Assembly (NCBI GenBank): GCA_965207385.1
Contig: CBDBLZ010000019.1
Coordinates: forward strand, 72,278 to 136,277
Direction: 5' to 3'
DNA from: CAZXEU01 sp965207385
GTDB lineage: Bacteria > Bacteroidota > Rhodothermia > Rhodothermales > Bin80
Length of the DNA stretch: 64,000 nt
The position numbers and the translations under genes are program-made. This document shows, in pieces, positions 43,195-51,780 of the stretch. Under the pieces are notes generated by a model. That model was not told the DNA's origin and made no database searches. It saw nothing but the letters and a program-made list of their open reading frames with translations. Each line of letters opens with the position of its first letter. Within the stretch, counting starts at the first letter, position 1.

Positions 43195-44849
43195 CGAATT
43201 CCTTTGCCAACGGCAAGTTTGTGCGGCTCGGCATGGTTGCGGCTGCTGCCCTCGCTGTGGCGATGGCACACCCGGTGCTCTTTGAGGAGACAGTTCCGGT
43301 GCAGGACGAGGGCAGCTTCTTCCGTCCGGGAAGGGTCTGCCAGGGCTGTCACAACGGGCTCGTTTCCCCTTCGGGCGAGAATATTTCCATCGGGACCGAT
43401 TGGCGCGCTTCCATGATGGCGAATTCGGCGCGCGACCCTTACTGGCAGGCAGCGGTCCGGCGCGAAGTAATGGATCATCCGGGCGCGCAGGCGCACATCG
43501 AAGACGAATGCGCCGCATGCCACATGCCCATGGCGCGGTTTGAAGCCCGGGCCCAGGGCCGGCTGGGCGAGGTATTTGCTCACCTGCCGATCGGGCAGCA
43601 GACGGAACCGGCTGACATGCTTGCCGCGGACGGGGTCTCCTGTACGACCTGCCACCAGATCCTGGACGAGCAGCTGGGCACCCGGCAGAGCTTCAATGCC
43701 GGCTTCGCCATCGACATGGATACTCCTCTGGGGGAGCGCGCGGTATTCGGACCCTATGACGTGGATGCAGGGCGGAGCACCGTCATGCACTCCGCTTCCG
43801 GCTTCCGCCAGGTCCAGGCAGCGCATGTGCAAACGTCCGAGCTGTGCGCATCCTGCCACACCCTGTACACGACGGCCCTGGGCCCGGACGGAGAGGTAGT
43901 GGGGGAGCTGCCGGAGCAGGTGCCGTACCTAGAGTGGCAGCACAGTGCGTACGAGGGTGTCAAGAGCTGCCAGTCCTGCCACATGCCGGTTGTAAGCGAC
44001 AGCACGGCAATCGCGTCGGTGCTGGGCAAGCCCAGGGCGGACGTTTCGCGCCACGTCTTTCGCGGAGGCAATTTCTTCATGTTGCGGATGCTCAATCGCT
44101 ACCGTGCGGAGCTTGGAGTGGAGGCATTGCCGCAGGAGCTGGAGGCTGCGGCAGAGCGGACCGAGCGGCACTTGCAATCGGAATCGGCGCGGCTGGCGAT
44201 AGAAGGGGCGAGCGTGAGGGAGCAACGCCTCGAAGTAGCGCTCCGCCTGGAGAATCTGGCCGGGCACAAGCTGCCCACAGCCTATCCGTCGCGGAGGGTA
44301 TGGATTCACCTGGAAGTCCTGGGCTCCGATGGCCGCGTGGTTTTTGAATCCGGCCGCCTGGAAGCCGGAGGAGCTATAGAGGGCAACGACAACGACGCGG
44401 ATCCCGCGAAGTATGAGCCGCACTACGAGCGCATTGCGAGCGAGGACGAGGTGCAGATCTACGAGTCGGTAATGCAGGATACCGAAGGGCGGGTAACGAC
44501 CGGGCTGCTGACGGCCACCGGTTATGCCAAGGACAACCGGCTCCTTCCGGCCGGTTTCGACAAGGCAACGGCCCACGTAGATGTGGCCGTGCATGGCATC
44601 GCCGCCACCGATGCGGACTTCATCGGGGGATTCGACACCATATCATACGATGTCGACCTGGCAGGCCTAGGCGGACCCTTCATCGTGAGGGCCTCCCTCT
44701 GGTATCAGCCGATTGGTTTCAGGTGGGCCGACAATCTCCGCTCGTATGATGCCGCGGAAACGAACCGGTTTGTAGGCTACTTCGATGCCATGTCGGATGG
44801 CTCTGCAATTCGGCTGACCTCGCAGGAAATCGTGGTAGCAGCGCCCTGA
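43188..44849 (+). CDS. Five-haem c-type cytochrome
   Basis: 553 residues if started at the ATG at 43188. A GTG three bases later is better spaced from GGAGGG at 43182-43187. The gene overlaps the upstream cytochrome-barrel gene by 7 bases. A signal anchor (FVRLGMVAAAALAVAMA) is followed by five C-x-x-C-H sites: CQGCH at 51, CAACH at 108, CTTCH at 152, CASCH at 220 and CQSCH at 261. The last 250 residues are beta-rich without haems (LEVALRLENLAGHKLPTAYPSRRVWIHLEVLG). It probably moves electrons in the periplasm or at the outer membrane with its fused partner. The terminal acceptor or donor is unknown. Confidence 0.88.
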   Translation: MVTNSFANGKFVRLGMVAAAALAVAMAHPVLFEETVPVQDEGSFFRPGRVCQGCHNGLVSPSGENISIGTDWRASMMANSARDPYWQAAVRREVMDHPGAQAHIEDECAACHMPMARFEARAQGRLGEVFAHLPIGQQTEPADMLAADGVSCTTCHQILDEQLGTRQSFNAGFAIDMDTPLGERAVFGPYDVDAGRSTVMHSASGFRQVQAAHVQTSELCASCHTLYTTALGPDGEVVGELPEQVPYLEWQHSAYEGVKSCQSCHMPVVSDSTAIASVLGKPRADVSRHVFRGGNFFMLRMLNRYRAELGVEALPQELEAAAERTERHLQSESARLAIEGASVREQRLEVALRLENLAGHKLPTAYPSRRVWIHLEVLGSDGRVVFESGRLEAGGAIEGNDNDADPAKYEPHYERIASEDEVQIYESVMQDTEGRVTTGLLTATGYAKDNRLLPAGFDKATAHVDVAVHGIAATDADFIGGFDTISYDVDLAGLGGPFIVRASLWYQPIGFRWADNLRSYDAAETNRFVGYFDAMSDGSAIRLTSQEIVVAAP

Positions 44850-44911
44850 TGGCGCGGGCTCCCGCAGTCTGGCGGGCGGGCGGCCTGGCCGTGGACAACT
44901 GCACACTTTTG

Positions 44912-44919
44912 TATATTTG
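44912..44919 (+). promoter_or_regulatory. -7 promoter element of the ebo cluster
   Basis: TATATTTG matches the TAnnTTTG Bacteroidota -7 consensus exactly. Transcription would begin near 44926, which favours the ATG at 44955 over that at 44928 as the first start. The -33 TTG is not in an ideal place. Confidence 0.4.
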
Positions 44920-44954
44920 ACAAAGGAATGGCCGCACGCAAGACCCTAAGGCGC

Positions 44955-45290
44955 ATGAGCAAAATCGACCGTACCTGTCCGATGAGCCAGCAGGCGCTCA
45001 TCGACGAGTTCTTCATCGAGCATCGCGTCCATGTCCTGGAAATCGCTGCGTACCTCGATCGCCTGGGCCGTGCGGCCGCGCAGAATGCGAGCGACGACTT
45101 CCGGTATGCTGCGCTCAAGAAGGCCATCGCGGAGCTTGCCTCCAACGTGCCGGGAAGGATAGAGCGGGTCCAGATGATATTCAGCGATCCGGACGTGCGG
45201 CTGCTTGAGGAACGGGATCAGCAGAGCGCCTGGGGTGCACCGAAGCGGCCTGCGCGCTCCAACGGCCTGCCGCCACACTCAGGGAGTTAG
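44955..45290 (+). CDS. Small conserved-looking protein at the head of the ebo cluster
   Basis: 111 residues from the ATG at 44955 (MSKIDRTCPMSQQALIDEFF); an in-frame ATG at 44928 sits too close to the predicted transcription start. The protein is cytoplasmic and helical, with EHRVHVLEIAAYLDRLGRA and FRYAALKKAIAELA helices, and a final segment containing RVQMIFSDPD. It has no cofactor motif I can name. At 111 residues it is shorter than I would expect for an EboA-domain protein, so I do not call it EboA, although it occupies the EboA position. It ends two bases before the eboB ATG, so the genes are almost certainly co-expressed. Confidence 0.7.
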   Translation: MSKIDRTCPMSQQALIDEFFIEHRVHVLEIAAYLDRLGRAAAQNASDDFRYAALKKAIAELASNVPGRIERVQMIFSDPDVRLLEERDQQSAWGAPKRPARSNGLPPHSGS

Positions 45291-45292
45291 CG

Positions 45293-46126
45293 ATGGAGTA
45301 CATCGACATGCATGCCCACATGGTCTCGCGTACCTGCGAGGACTATGAGCAAATGGCGCTGGCGGGCTGCAGGGCGGTGACAGAACCGGCTTTCTGGGCC
45401 GGATTCGACCGACGCTCCGCGGATGCGTTTGCGGACTACTTCCATGAGTTGACGACGTTTGAGCCGGCGCGTGCCGCACGTTTCGGCATTCAGCACTATA
45501 CCTGGCTATGCCTCAATCCAAAGGAGGGTGAAGACCGGGAAATGGCCCGGCGCGTGCTGCCGCTCATTCCGCCGCTTCTGGATGGCCCGAATGTGCTAGG
45601 CATTGGCGAAATCGGACTCAACCGCGTAACGCGCAATGAACTGGCGACGTTCAGGGATCACGTGGAGATGGCCGTCGAGCATGACCAGATGATCATCATC
45701 CATACGCCGCATCTCGAAGACAAGTACAAGGGCACGCGTGTGATCGTGGATGTGCTGGCGGCGGATAGCCGCATTAGGCGTGAACGCGTCATCATCGACC
45801 ATGTGGAGGAGCACACTGTCGACATGGTGATCTCTGAAGGCTTCTGGGCCGGCATCACGCTGTATCCCGTGACCAAGTGCACGCCGGCGCGGGCCATAGA
45901 CATGATCGAGATGCATGGCGACGAGCGCATATATGCGGCCTCGGCGTGCGACTGGGGCCGCAGCGCTCCGCTGGCCGTCCCGCGCTTCATCGTGGAAATG
46001 CGTCGGCGCGGCTACGGCGAGACCTTCATCAGAAAGATTGTATTTGATAATCCGTTGGCATTCCTGCAGCAGAATCCCAAGTTCAGGCTGCCTTCGGCCC
46101 AGGTCTCCGTCGCCCTGAATGCCTGA
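45293..46126 (+). CDS. eboB: TatD-family metal-dependent hydrolase, EboB type
   Basis: 277 residues. Metal ligands of an amidohydrolase-type TIM barrel are all visible: H7 and H9 (DMHAHM), E106 (GEIGLN), H137 (IIIHTPH), H170 (IIDHVEE) and D220 (ASACDWG). This differs from housekeeping TatD DNases in its long insertions and in its neighbours. In ebo clusters the TatD-like enzyme is one of the conserved set thought to make or process an exported metabolite. It shares one base with the start of eboE. Confidence 0.88.
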   Translation: MEYIDMHAHMVSRTCEDYEQMALAGCRAVTEPAFWAGFDRRSADAFADYFHELTTFEPARAARFGIQHYTWLCLNPKEGEDREMARRVLPLIPPLLDGPNVLGIGEIGLNRVTRNELATFRDHVEMAVEHDQMIIIHTPHLEDKYKGTRVIVDVLAADSRIRRERVIIDHVEEHTVDMVISEGFWAGITLYPVTKCTPARAIDMIEMHGDERIYAASACDWGRSAPLAVPRFIVEMRRRGYGETFIRKIVFDNPLAFLQQNPKFRLPSAQVSVALNA

Positions 46127-47349
46127 TGGAGATAGGTCCGGACCGGCACCTGACGTACTGCACGAATATCCACGCAGGGAACGGGCTGGACGCCGTGCTG
46201 GCGAGTGTCCAGCGCTATGGCAAGGCGCTCAAGGCAGCTCTCTCTCCCGAGGCACCTTTCGGAATCGGTCTGCGCCTATCAGGATCGGAGAGCCGGGAAG
46301 CGGCGCACGCGCAGGGGCTTGAAGATCTACGTCGCGTGCTGGGACAGGAGGGCCTATACGTGTTTACGCTCAACGGCTTTCCATACGGGCCATTTCATGG
46401 CCGGCCGATCAAGGATGACGTTCATCGGCCGGACTGGCGCGACCCCGAACGAGCGGCGTATACGCTGCGTCTGGCTCGCATCCTGGCTGAGCTGTTGCCG
46501 CCGGGCATGGAGGGCGGCATTTCGACGAGCCCGCTTTCGTACAAGCCCTGGCTTGGCGCAGTTGACCGCGCCGCCTGGACCACATTTGTCGGACACCTGG
46601 TACAGGTCGTCTCGGAACTTGCAGAGATTCGCGAGCGCGAGGGCCGATTCATCCACCTGGACATCGAGCCGGAGCCCGATGGCCTCCTGGAGACCAGCGC
46701 CGAACTGGTTGCCTTCTACAACGACTGGTTGCTCCCCATCGGGTGCCGAATGCTGGGCGAGCAGCTGGGCACAGGCGCGACCGACGCCGAGAGGCTTCTT
46801 CGCGAGCATGTTCAGGCCTGCCTGGACACGTGCCACGTCGCCGTCGCATACGAATCCGTGCCGGAGGTCCTGGAGCGCTATAGCCAGAATGGTATCCGCG
46901 TGGGCAAGATTCAGATCAGTTCCGCCATCAGGGTCAGCCTGGAAGACGAGCGCGCCGCGGTCGAGGCGGCGCTCGCGCCGTTTGTCGAGCCGGTATACCT
47001 GCACCAGGTCGTGCAGCGCAATCTTGACGGCAGTTTCACCGCGTACAGGGACCTGGATCAGGCGCTTTCCCGCGTGCATGACGGGCAGGCGGCCGAGTGG
47101 CGCATACATTTCCATGTACCCATCTTCCTGGGGACCTTCGGCCTCGTGCATTCGACGCAGGATGCCATCGTGGACACGCTCACTCTTCTGGGCACCATTC
47201 CGGAAACCCGGCACCTCGAAATCGAGACCTACACCTGGGGCGTGTTGCCTGCCCGCCTGCAGCTGCCGCTGGCAGCTTCGATCCAGCGGGAGTACGAATG
47301 GGTGCTGGCGCAGCTGGATGCCCGGGGTTCCGGCCGTCCGCTACACTGA
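46126..47349 (+). CDS. eboE: Metabolite traffic protein EboE (sugar-phosphate isomerase-like TIM barrel)
   Basis: 407 residues. The start (RHLTYCTNIHAGNGLDAVL) and LYVFTLNGFPYGPFHG are characteristic of EboE. Other barrel landmarks are GISTSPLSYKPWLG, FIHLDIEPEPDGLLE, ACLDTCHVAVAYE, GKIQISSAI, EWRIHFHVPIFLG and LEIETYTWGVLP. The fold resembles xylose-isomerase/AP-endonuclease-like barrels, with histidine, glutamate and aspartate residues placed to bind a metal. The ATG at 46126 overlaps the eboB stop (TGATG), indicating translational coupling. The reaction is unknown. Confidence 0.92.
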   Translation: MEIGPDRHLTYCTNIHAGNGLDAVLASVQRYGKALKAALSPEAPFGIGLRLSGSESREAAHAQGLEDLRRVLGQEGLYVFTLNGFPYGPFHGRPIKDDVHRPDWRDPERAAYTLRLARILAELLPPGMEGGISTSPLSYKPWLGAVDRAAWTTFVGHLVQVVSELAEIREREGRFIHLDIEPEPDGLLETSAELVAFYNDWLLPIGCRMLGEQLGTGATDAERLLREHVQACLDTCHVAVAYESVPEVLERYSQNGIRVGKIQISSAIRVSLEDERAAVEAALAPFVEPVYLHQVVQRNLDGSFTAYRDLDQALSRVHDGQAAEWRIHFHVPIFLGTFGLVHSTQDAIVDTLTLLGTIPETRHLEIETYTWGVLPARLQLPLAASIQREYEWVLAQLDARGSGRPLH

Positions 47350-47360
47350 ATGATCGCAAC

Positions 47361-48230
47361 ATGACGCCGGCGGTGAAGCAGCAGTATTCATTCAGGCAAC
47401 GATTCAGGGGGCATCTTGCGCTGGCGCGCGTGTCCAATACTCCGACCGTGCTTAGCAATGTGCTCGCTGGCGCAGCCCTGGCCGGCAGCGTGTGGGATCC
47501 GAAGGTGGTGCCCGTGATGGCGGCCGTGGCCATGTTCTATACCGCGGGCATGTATCTGAACGACGTTTGCGACTACGCGGTAGACAGCCTTGAGCGTGCG
47601 GACCGTCCGCTGGTGCAGGGAGTCGTTTCCCGGCGCGTGGCAGGCTTCATCGCCGCGGTGCTGTTCGCGCTAGGGAGCGCCGTCCTTCTGGGCGTATCGC
47701 GCCCGGCTTTGCTGTCCGGGCTTGTGCTGGCCGGCTGCATCGTGCTCTATGACTTCTGGCACAAGGGCAATCCCGTGGCTCCGCTGCTCATGGCAATTAA
47801 TCGCGGGCTGGTATACGTGGTGGCCTTCATAGCCGTGGGGGCGCAGCAGGACGCACCGCTGGTCTGGGTGGTGGCGATGGCGCTTGCCTACGTAACCGGG
47901 CTTACGGCCATTGCCCGGTTTGAAACGAAGCCGGGCGTGCTGCAGCGCTGGCCGACGATTTGCCTTCTCGCACCGCTGGCCTACTTTGTCTGGCAGATCC
48001 CGGCGGGATGGAACGTTGCCCTGGTGCTGCTCTTTGGGGCGTGGATCGGCTGGAGCATCGCACTTGTGCGACAGAGACAGCCGGCGCGGGGGATCACCCG
48101 GCTCATCGCCGGCATCTCCGTGTTTGACGCCCTTGTTCTGCTGATGCTGGAGCAGAGGATTGCCGCGCTGGTTGCACTTGCGCTGTTCGGACTGACGCTG
48201 TTGTTGCAGAGATTTGTGAAGGGAACCTGA
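47361..48230 (+). CDS. eboC: UbiA-like prenyltransferase EboC
   Basis: 289 residues from the ATG at 47361, 11 bases after the eboE stop. Several membrane helices are clear (VVPVMAAVAMFYTAGMYL, VAGFIAAVLFALGSAVLLGV, GLVYVVAFIAVGA). The first aspartate-rich motif, NDVCDYAVD, and RADRPLVQGVVS identify the UbiA superfamily, which attaches prenyl chains to acceptors at the membrane. A second region with FETKPGVLQRWP follows. In ebo clusters this enzyme suggests that the product is a prenylated or lipid-linked molecule. Confidence 0.92.
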   Translation: MTPAVKQQYSFRQRFRGHLALARVSNTPTVLSNVLAGAALAGSVWDPKVVPVMAAVAMFYTAGMYLNDVCDYAVDSLERADRPLVQGVVSRRVAGFIAAVLFALGSAVLLGVSRPALLSGLVLAGCIVLYDFWHKGNPVAPLLMAINRGLVYVVAFIAVGAQQDAPLVWVVAMALAYVTGLTAIARFETKPGVLQRWPTICLLAPLAYFVWQIPAGWNVALVLLFGAWIGWSIALVRQRQPARGITRLIAGISVFDALVLLMLEQRIAALVALALFGLTLLLQRFVKGT

Positions 48231-48283
48231 CATAACGGAGCCGTGCCTGGCTCCCCCGAGCGTAGCCTTTCCCGGATGTGGGT

Positions 48284-49654
48284 GTGAATAAGACCGTCGT
48301 CATCAATGTGGTGGGCCTGACGCCGCGCCTGATCGGTGAGCACACGCCGGCGCTGGCGGCGCTCGCTAGCCGGGGCAACATGGTCTCCATACGCCCCATG
48401 GTTCCGGCCGTCACCTGCCCTGTGCAGACTACCTATCTGACGGGCGCGCCCCCTGCGGAACACGGAATCGTGGGCAACGGGTGGTACTTTCGCGACGAGT
48501 CCGAAGTGAGGTTCTGGAGACAGTCGAACCGCCTGGTGCAGCGCCCCAGCATCTGGGACAGGGTGCACGAAATGGCTCCGGGCTGCACCGTGGCGAACAT
48601 GTTCTGGTGGTACAACATGTATTCCGCAGCCGACTTCACGGTCACTCCGAGACCGATGTATCCGGCTGACGGGCGCAAGATACCGGACATCTACACGAAA
48701 CCGGCGGGTCTTCGCCAGCGCCTGCAACAGAAGCTTGGTCAATTCCCGCTGTTCCGGTTCTGGGGCCCCGGGACCTCCATCGTCTCCAGCCGGTGGATAG
48801 CCGACGCGGCAATTGCGGTAGATGGCTGGCATGATCCGACGCTTACGCTGATTTACCTGCCGCATCTGGATTACTGTCTGCAGCGCGAGGGTCCGCGTGA
48901 TGCCTCTGTCGCGCGCAACCTGCAGGAGATCGACGCTGTGGTCGCTGACCTGGTGACGTTTTACGATAGCCGCGGAGCACGGCTGCTCGTGCTTTCCGAA
49001 TACGGCATTGTGCCCGTAGACCAGCCTGTGCATCTCAACCGGCATTTTCGCGGCCAGGGCTGGATCACGGTCCGCGAGGAGCGGGGAGGGGAGCTTCTGG
49101 ATGCGGGAGAATGCGATGCATTCGCTGTAGCCGACCACCAGGTGGCGCACATCTACGTGAGGCGCGCGGAGCTGCGCGAGGAAGTCGCGAGATTCGCCCG
49201 TGGCCTGCCCGGCGTGGCCAGCGTAATGGACGGCGAGGGCAAGCGTGCGGCCGGCCTCGACCACCCGAGGTCCGGAGACCTGGTCGCGCTGGCGCACGCA
49301 AATGCCTGGTTTACCTACTACTACTGGCTGGAAGATGTCCGGGCGCCCGATTTTGCGCGCACAGTGGACATCCACCGCAAGCCCGGGTTTGACCCGGCGG
49401 AGCTGTTTCTCGATCCGGCGGACCCGCTGGTCAAGGCCAGGATGGGCCTTGCCCTGCTGAAAAAGAAGTTGGGGTTCCGCTACCTGATGGAGGTGATTCC
49501 CCTTGATGCCTCGCTCGTCAAGGGGTCGCATGGCGTAGTGACGGCTCCGGAAGACAGCCCCGTGCTCATTTCGAGCACGCCGGACCTTACATCCGCCGAT
49601 GCCATAGGCGCCACCGACGTGCACGACGTCATTCTGGCAAGCCTCGCGGACTGA
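48284..49654 (+). CDS. eboF: Alkaline phosphatase superfamily / nucleotide pyrophosphatase, EboF type
   Basis: 456 residues. The GTG at 48284 is preferred over the GTG at 48278 because GGA lies seven bases upstream and the product then begins NKTVVINVVGLT. Type I phosphodiesterase features are visible: the nucleophile loop MVPAVTCPVQTTYLTG, HGIVGNGWYF, FWWYNMYSAADF, IYLPHLDYCLQR, and the metal pair in LSEYGIVPVD with a late KGSHGVV. In ebo clusters this enzyme likely hydrolyses a phosphodiester or phosphate intermediate. It closes the cluster; no eboD (dehydroquinate-synthase-like cyclase) is found in the window. Confidence 0.88.
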   Translation: MNKTVVINVVGLTPRLIGEHTPALAALASRGNMVSIRPMVPAVTCPVQTTYLTGAPPAEHGIVGNGWYFRDESEVRFWRQSNRLVQRPSIWDRVHEMAPGCTVANMFWWYNMYSAADFTVTPRPMYPADGRKIPDIYTKPAGLRQRLQQKLGQFPLFRFWGPGTSIVSSRWIADAAIAVDGWHDPTLTLIYLPHLDYCLQREGPRDASVARNLQEIDAVVADLVTFYDSRGARLLVLSEYGIVPVDQPVHLNRHFRGQGWITVREERGGELLDAGECDAFAVADHQVAHIYVRRAELREEVARFARGLPGVASVMDGEGKRAAGLDHPRSGDLVALAHANAWFTYYYWLEDVRAPDFARTVDIHRKPGFDPAELFLDPADPLVKARMGLALLKKKLGFRYLMEVIPLDASLVKGSHGVVTAPEDSPVLISSTPDLTSADAIGATDVHDVILASLAD

Positions 49655-49688
49655 GGCCCAAGGCCGGCCGCGATGGCCGTACAGTCTT

Positions 49689-51242
49689 CTACGCAGTGGG
49701 CCGCGCGAGCGAGAAGGCGGGATTTGCTGACGGCTCGCTCGCCCGTGTGTGCTCGCGTGTGAGGCTCAGCAGGCGGGCGCCGGCCTCGCCGGCAAGGGCG
49801 TCCAGTTCGTCCGTGCGCAGTCGCCAGCACCAGTTGCTCTGCACGGTCCCCGGGACATTCATGCGCGCGGCGCCCGAGAGTCCCAGAATATCCTGGACAG
49901 GAGTGATAACCCATCCGGCGCGGGAGCTCATCAGGGCGCGCAGCGCGCAGCCGCGCATGTCGGAGTCCACGTCGCCATAGCGCTGCAGATACTTTCGGGC
50001 AAAGCGCCGTTCGTTTTCCGGCAGCCTGGGCGAGGACCACCAGCCCTCCAGCGTATTGTTGTCGTGGGTGCCCGTGTAGGCCACCAGATGGGGCTCGTAG
50101 TTGTGGGGCAGGTGCTCATTGCTCAGGTCATATCCGAATCCGAACTGCAAGACGGCCATGCCCGGAAATCCGAATTGCTCCATCAGGGCCGTGACATCGT
50201 CCGTGATGATGCCCAGGTTCTCGGCCAGGATGGGCAGGCGTCCCAGACGGTCCTCGACGCACGAAAAGAAGGCGGATCCGGGACCCGGCACCCAGCGGCC
50301 CGTGGCTGCGGTAGGGGCTTCCGCGGGCACTTCCCAGTACCCGGCGAACCCGCGAAAGTGGTCCAGTCGCAGTACGTCAAAGAGGTCCAGCGCCCGGTCG
50401 AGCCGCGCGGTCCACCAGGCGTAGTCCACCGTCCGCATGGCGTCCCAGCGGTACAGCGGGTTGCCCCAGCGCTGGCCCGTTTCGCTGAAGAAATCCGGCG
50501 GAACGCCGGCTACGAATTTAGGCTGGCCGTCTTGGCCCAGATGGAATAGGTGCGGCGCGGCCCAGACGTCGGCGCTGTCGTGTGCGACGTAAATGGGAGC
50601 ATCCCCCATGATCAGCACGCCGCGGGCATTGGCATAGGCCCGGAGTGCATGCCATTGCTCATGAAACAGATACTGCCAGAACTGGTGCTTGCGGATCCTT
50701 CTCCGGTAGGCTTTCGAGGCTGAAGCGAGCGCCTCGGCTTTGCGGGTGCGCAGATCCGCGGGCCAGTCTGTCCAGGAGGCGCCTTCCGCCGTGTCTTTCA
50801 GTGCAGCAAAGAGGGCGAAATCGTCCAGCCAACCGGACTGCGACCGGCAGAATGAGTCGAATGCATCCGGCGCGCCCTGGCGCTCGAAACGGTCGAACGC
50901 GCGCTCCAGCAGCGCCGTCTTCCAGGCGGTAATGCGCATGTAGTCCACCCAGCCTTGGGCAAATTCCGGCACCTCCTGCAGGTCCTCCTTCGTCAGATAC
51001 CCGTCGCGCTGCAGGATCTCGGGGCTGATCAGCAGGAGATTGCCTGCGAACGCCGAGGGGCTGGCGTAGGGAGAATATCCCAGGGCGACGGGTCCCACGG
51101 GGAGCACCTGCCAGATGCGCTGGCCGGCGGCCGCACAGGCATCTACGAATCGGTATGCTTCCCGTCCCAGGTCCCCGATGCCAAAACGACCCGGCAGACT
51201 CGTAATATGTAGCAGCAAGCCACTGGAGCGCTCAAGCTGCAT
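49689..51242 (-). CDS. malQ: 4-alpha-glucanotransferase (amylomaltase)
   Basis: 517 residues, a typical GH77 length. Motifs are SSGLLLHITSLPGRFGIGDLG at the start, WQVLPVGPVALGYSPYAS, the nucleophile in VLRLDHFRGFAGYWEVP, the acid/base in PILAENLGII, and YTGTHDNNTLEGWW for the third carboxylate. The enzyme transfers glucan segments between maltodextrins and so links GlgX products back to longer chains. It stands alone 8 kb from the other glucan genes and converges with eboF. Confidence 0.95.
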   Translation of the reverse strand: MQLERSSGLLLHITSLPGRFGIGDLGREAYRFVDACAAAGQRIWQVLPVGPVALGYSPYASPSAFAGNLLLISPEILQRDGYLTKEDLQEVPEFAQGWVDYMRITAWKTALLERAFDRFERQGAPDAFDSFCRSQSGWLDDFALFAALKDTAEGASWTDWPADLRTRKAEALASASKAYRRRIRKHQFWQYLFHEQWHALRAYANARGVLIMGDAPIYVAHDSADVWAAPHLFHLGQDGQPKFVAGVPPDFFSETGQRWGNPLYRWDAMRTVDYAWWTARLDRALDLFDVLRLDHFRGFAGYWEVPAEAPTAATGRWVPGPGSAFFSCVEDRLGRLPILAENLGIITDDVTALMEQFGFPGMAVLQFGFGYDLSNEHLPHNYEPHLVAYTGTHDNNTLEGWWSSPRLPENERRFARKYLQRYGDVDSDMRGCALRALMSSRAGWVITPVQDILGLSGAARMNVPGTVQSNWCWRLRTDELDALAGEAGARLLSLTREHTRASEPSANPAFSLARPTA

Positions 51243-51306
51243 GTGAAGCTGCAGTGAGTTAAGTCGCCCAATTTACGACATGCCAGCACTTTGACGGAGC
51301 CAGATC

Positions 51307-51759
51307 ATGTTCATTTCTACGTGCGGACTGAAGGACCTGGATGCCCTGATTGAGCTGTTTGAAGCCTACCGCCGCTTCTACCGGGCCCCCGCGGATGCAA
51401 AGGGGGCGCGGCGATTTCTGCTCGAGCGTCTTGAGCGCGGCGACGCCACCATCCTGTTGGCCCGCTCGGATGCGGGCGAGGCCGTTGGCTTTACCCAGCT
51501 GTATCCTTCCTTTTCGTCCGTTCGTATGCTGCGGTTATGGATACTGAACGATCTGTTTGTGGTCAGGGAGGCGAGAGGCCAGGGCATCGGGCGTGCGCTC
51601 ATGGACGCGGCCCGGCGGCGGGCCCGCGAAGCCGGAGTTTCCATTCTGGCCCTTGCCACGGAAAGGAACAACCACCTGGCCAAGGGCCTGTACGAATCGA
51701 GCGGCTACGTGCTTGACACGGAGTTTGACCATTACGAACTGGATTTGCGCAGCCCCTGA
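51307..51759 (+). CDS. GNAT-family N-acetyltransferase
   Basis: 150 residues. Acetyl-CoA-binding motif A is clear (LNDLFVVREARGQGIGRALMDAA), with the ARGQGIG pyrophosphate loop, followed by LALATERNNHLAKGLYESSGYV (motif B). The N-terminal part (ALIELFEAYRRFYRAP) resembles small-molecule GNAT enzymes. It is divergent from malQ across 64 bases. The substrate cannot be predicted. Confidence 0.9.
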   Translation: MFISTCGLKDLDALIELFEAYRRFYRAPADAKGARRFLLERLERGDATILLARSDAGEAVGFTQLYPSFSSVRMLRLWILNDLFVVREARGQGIGRALMDAARRRAREAGVSILALATERNNHLAKGLYESSGYVLDTEFDHYELDLRSP

Positions 51760-51780
51760 GGTGCGTTTTCTGGCAGCCCC

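Noticed and set aside
44955..45290. Calling the first gene of the ebo cluster EboA
   Set aside because: It sits in the right place but seems too short for an EboA-domain protein and shows no EboA signature that I can identify.
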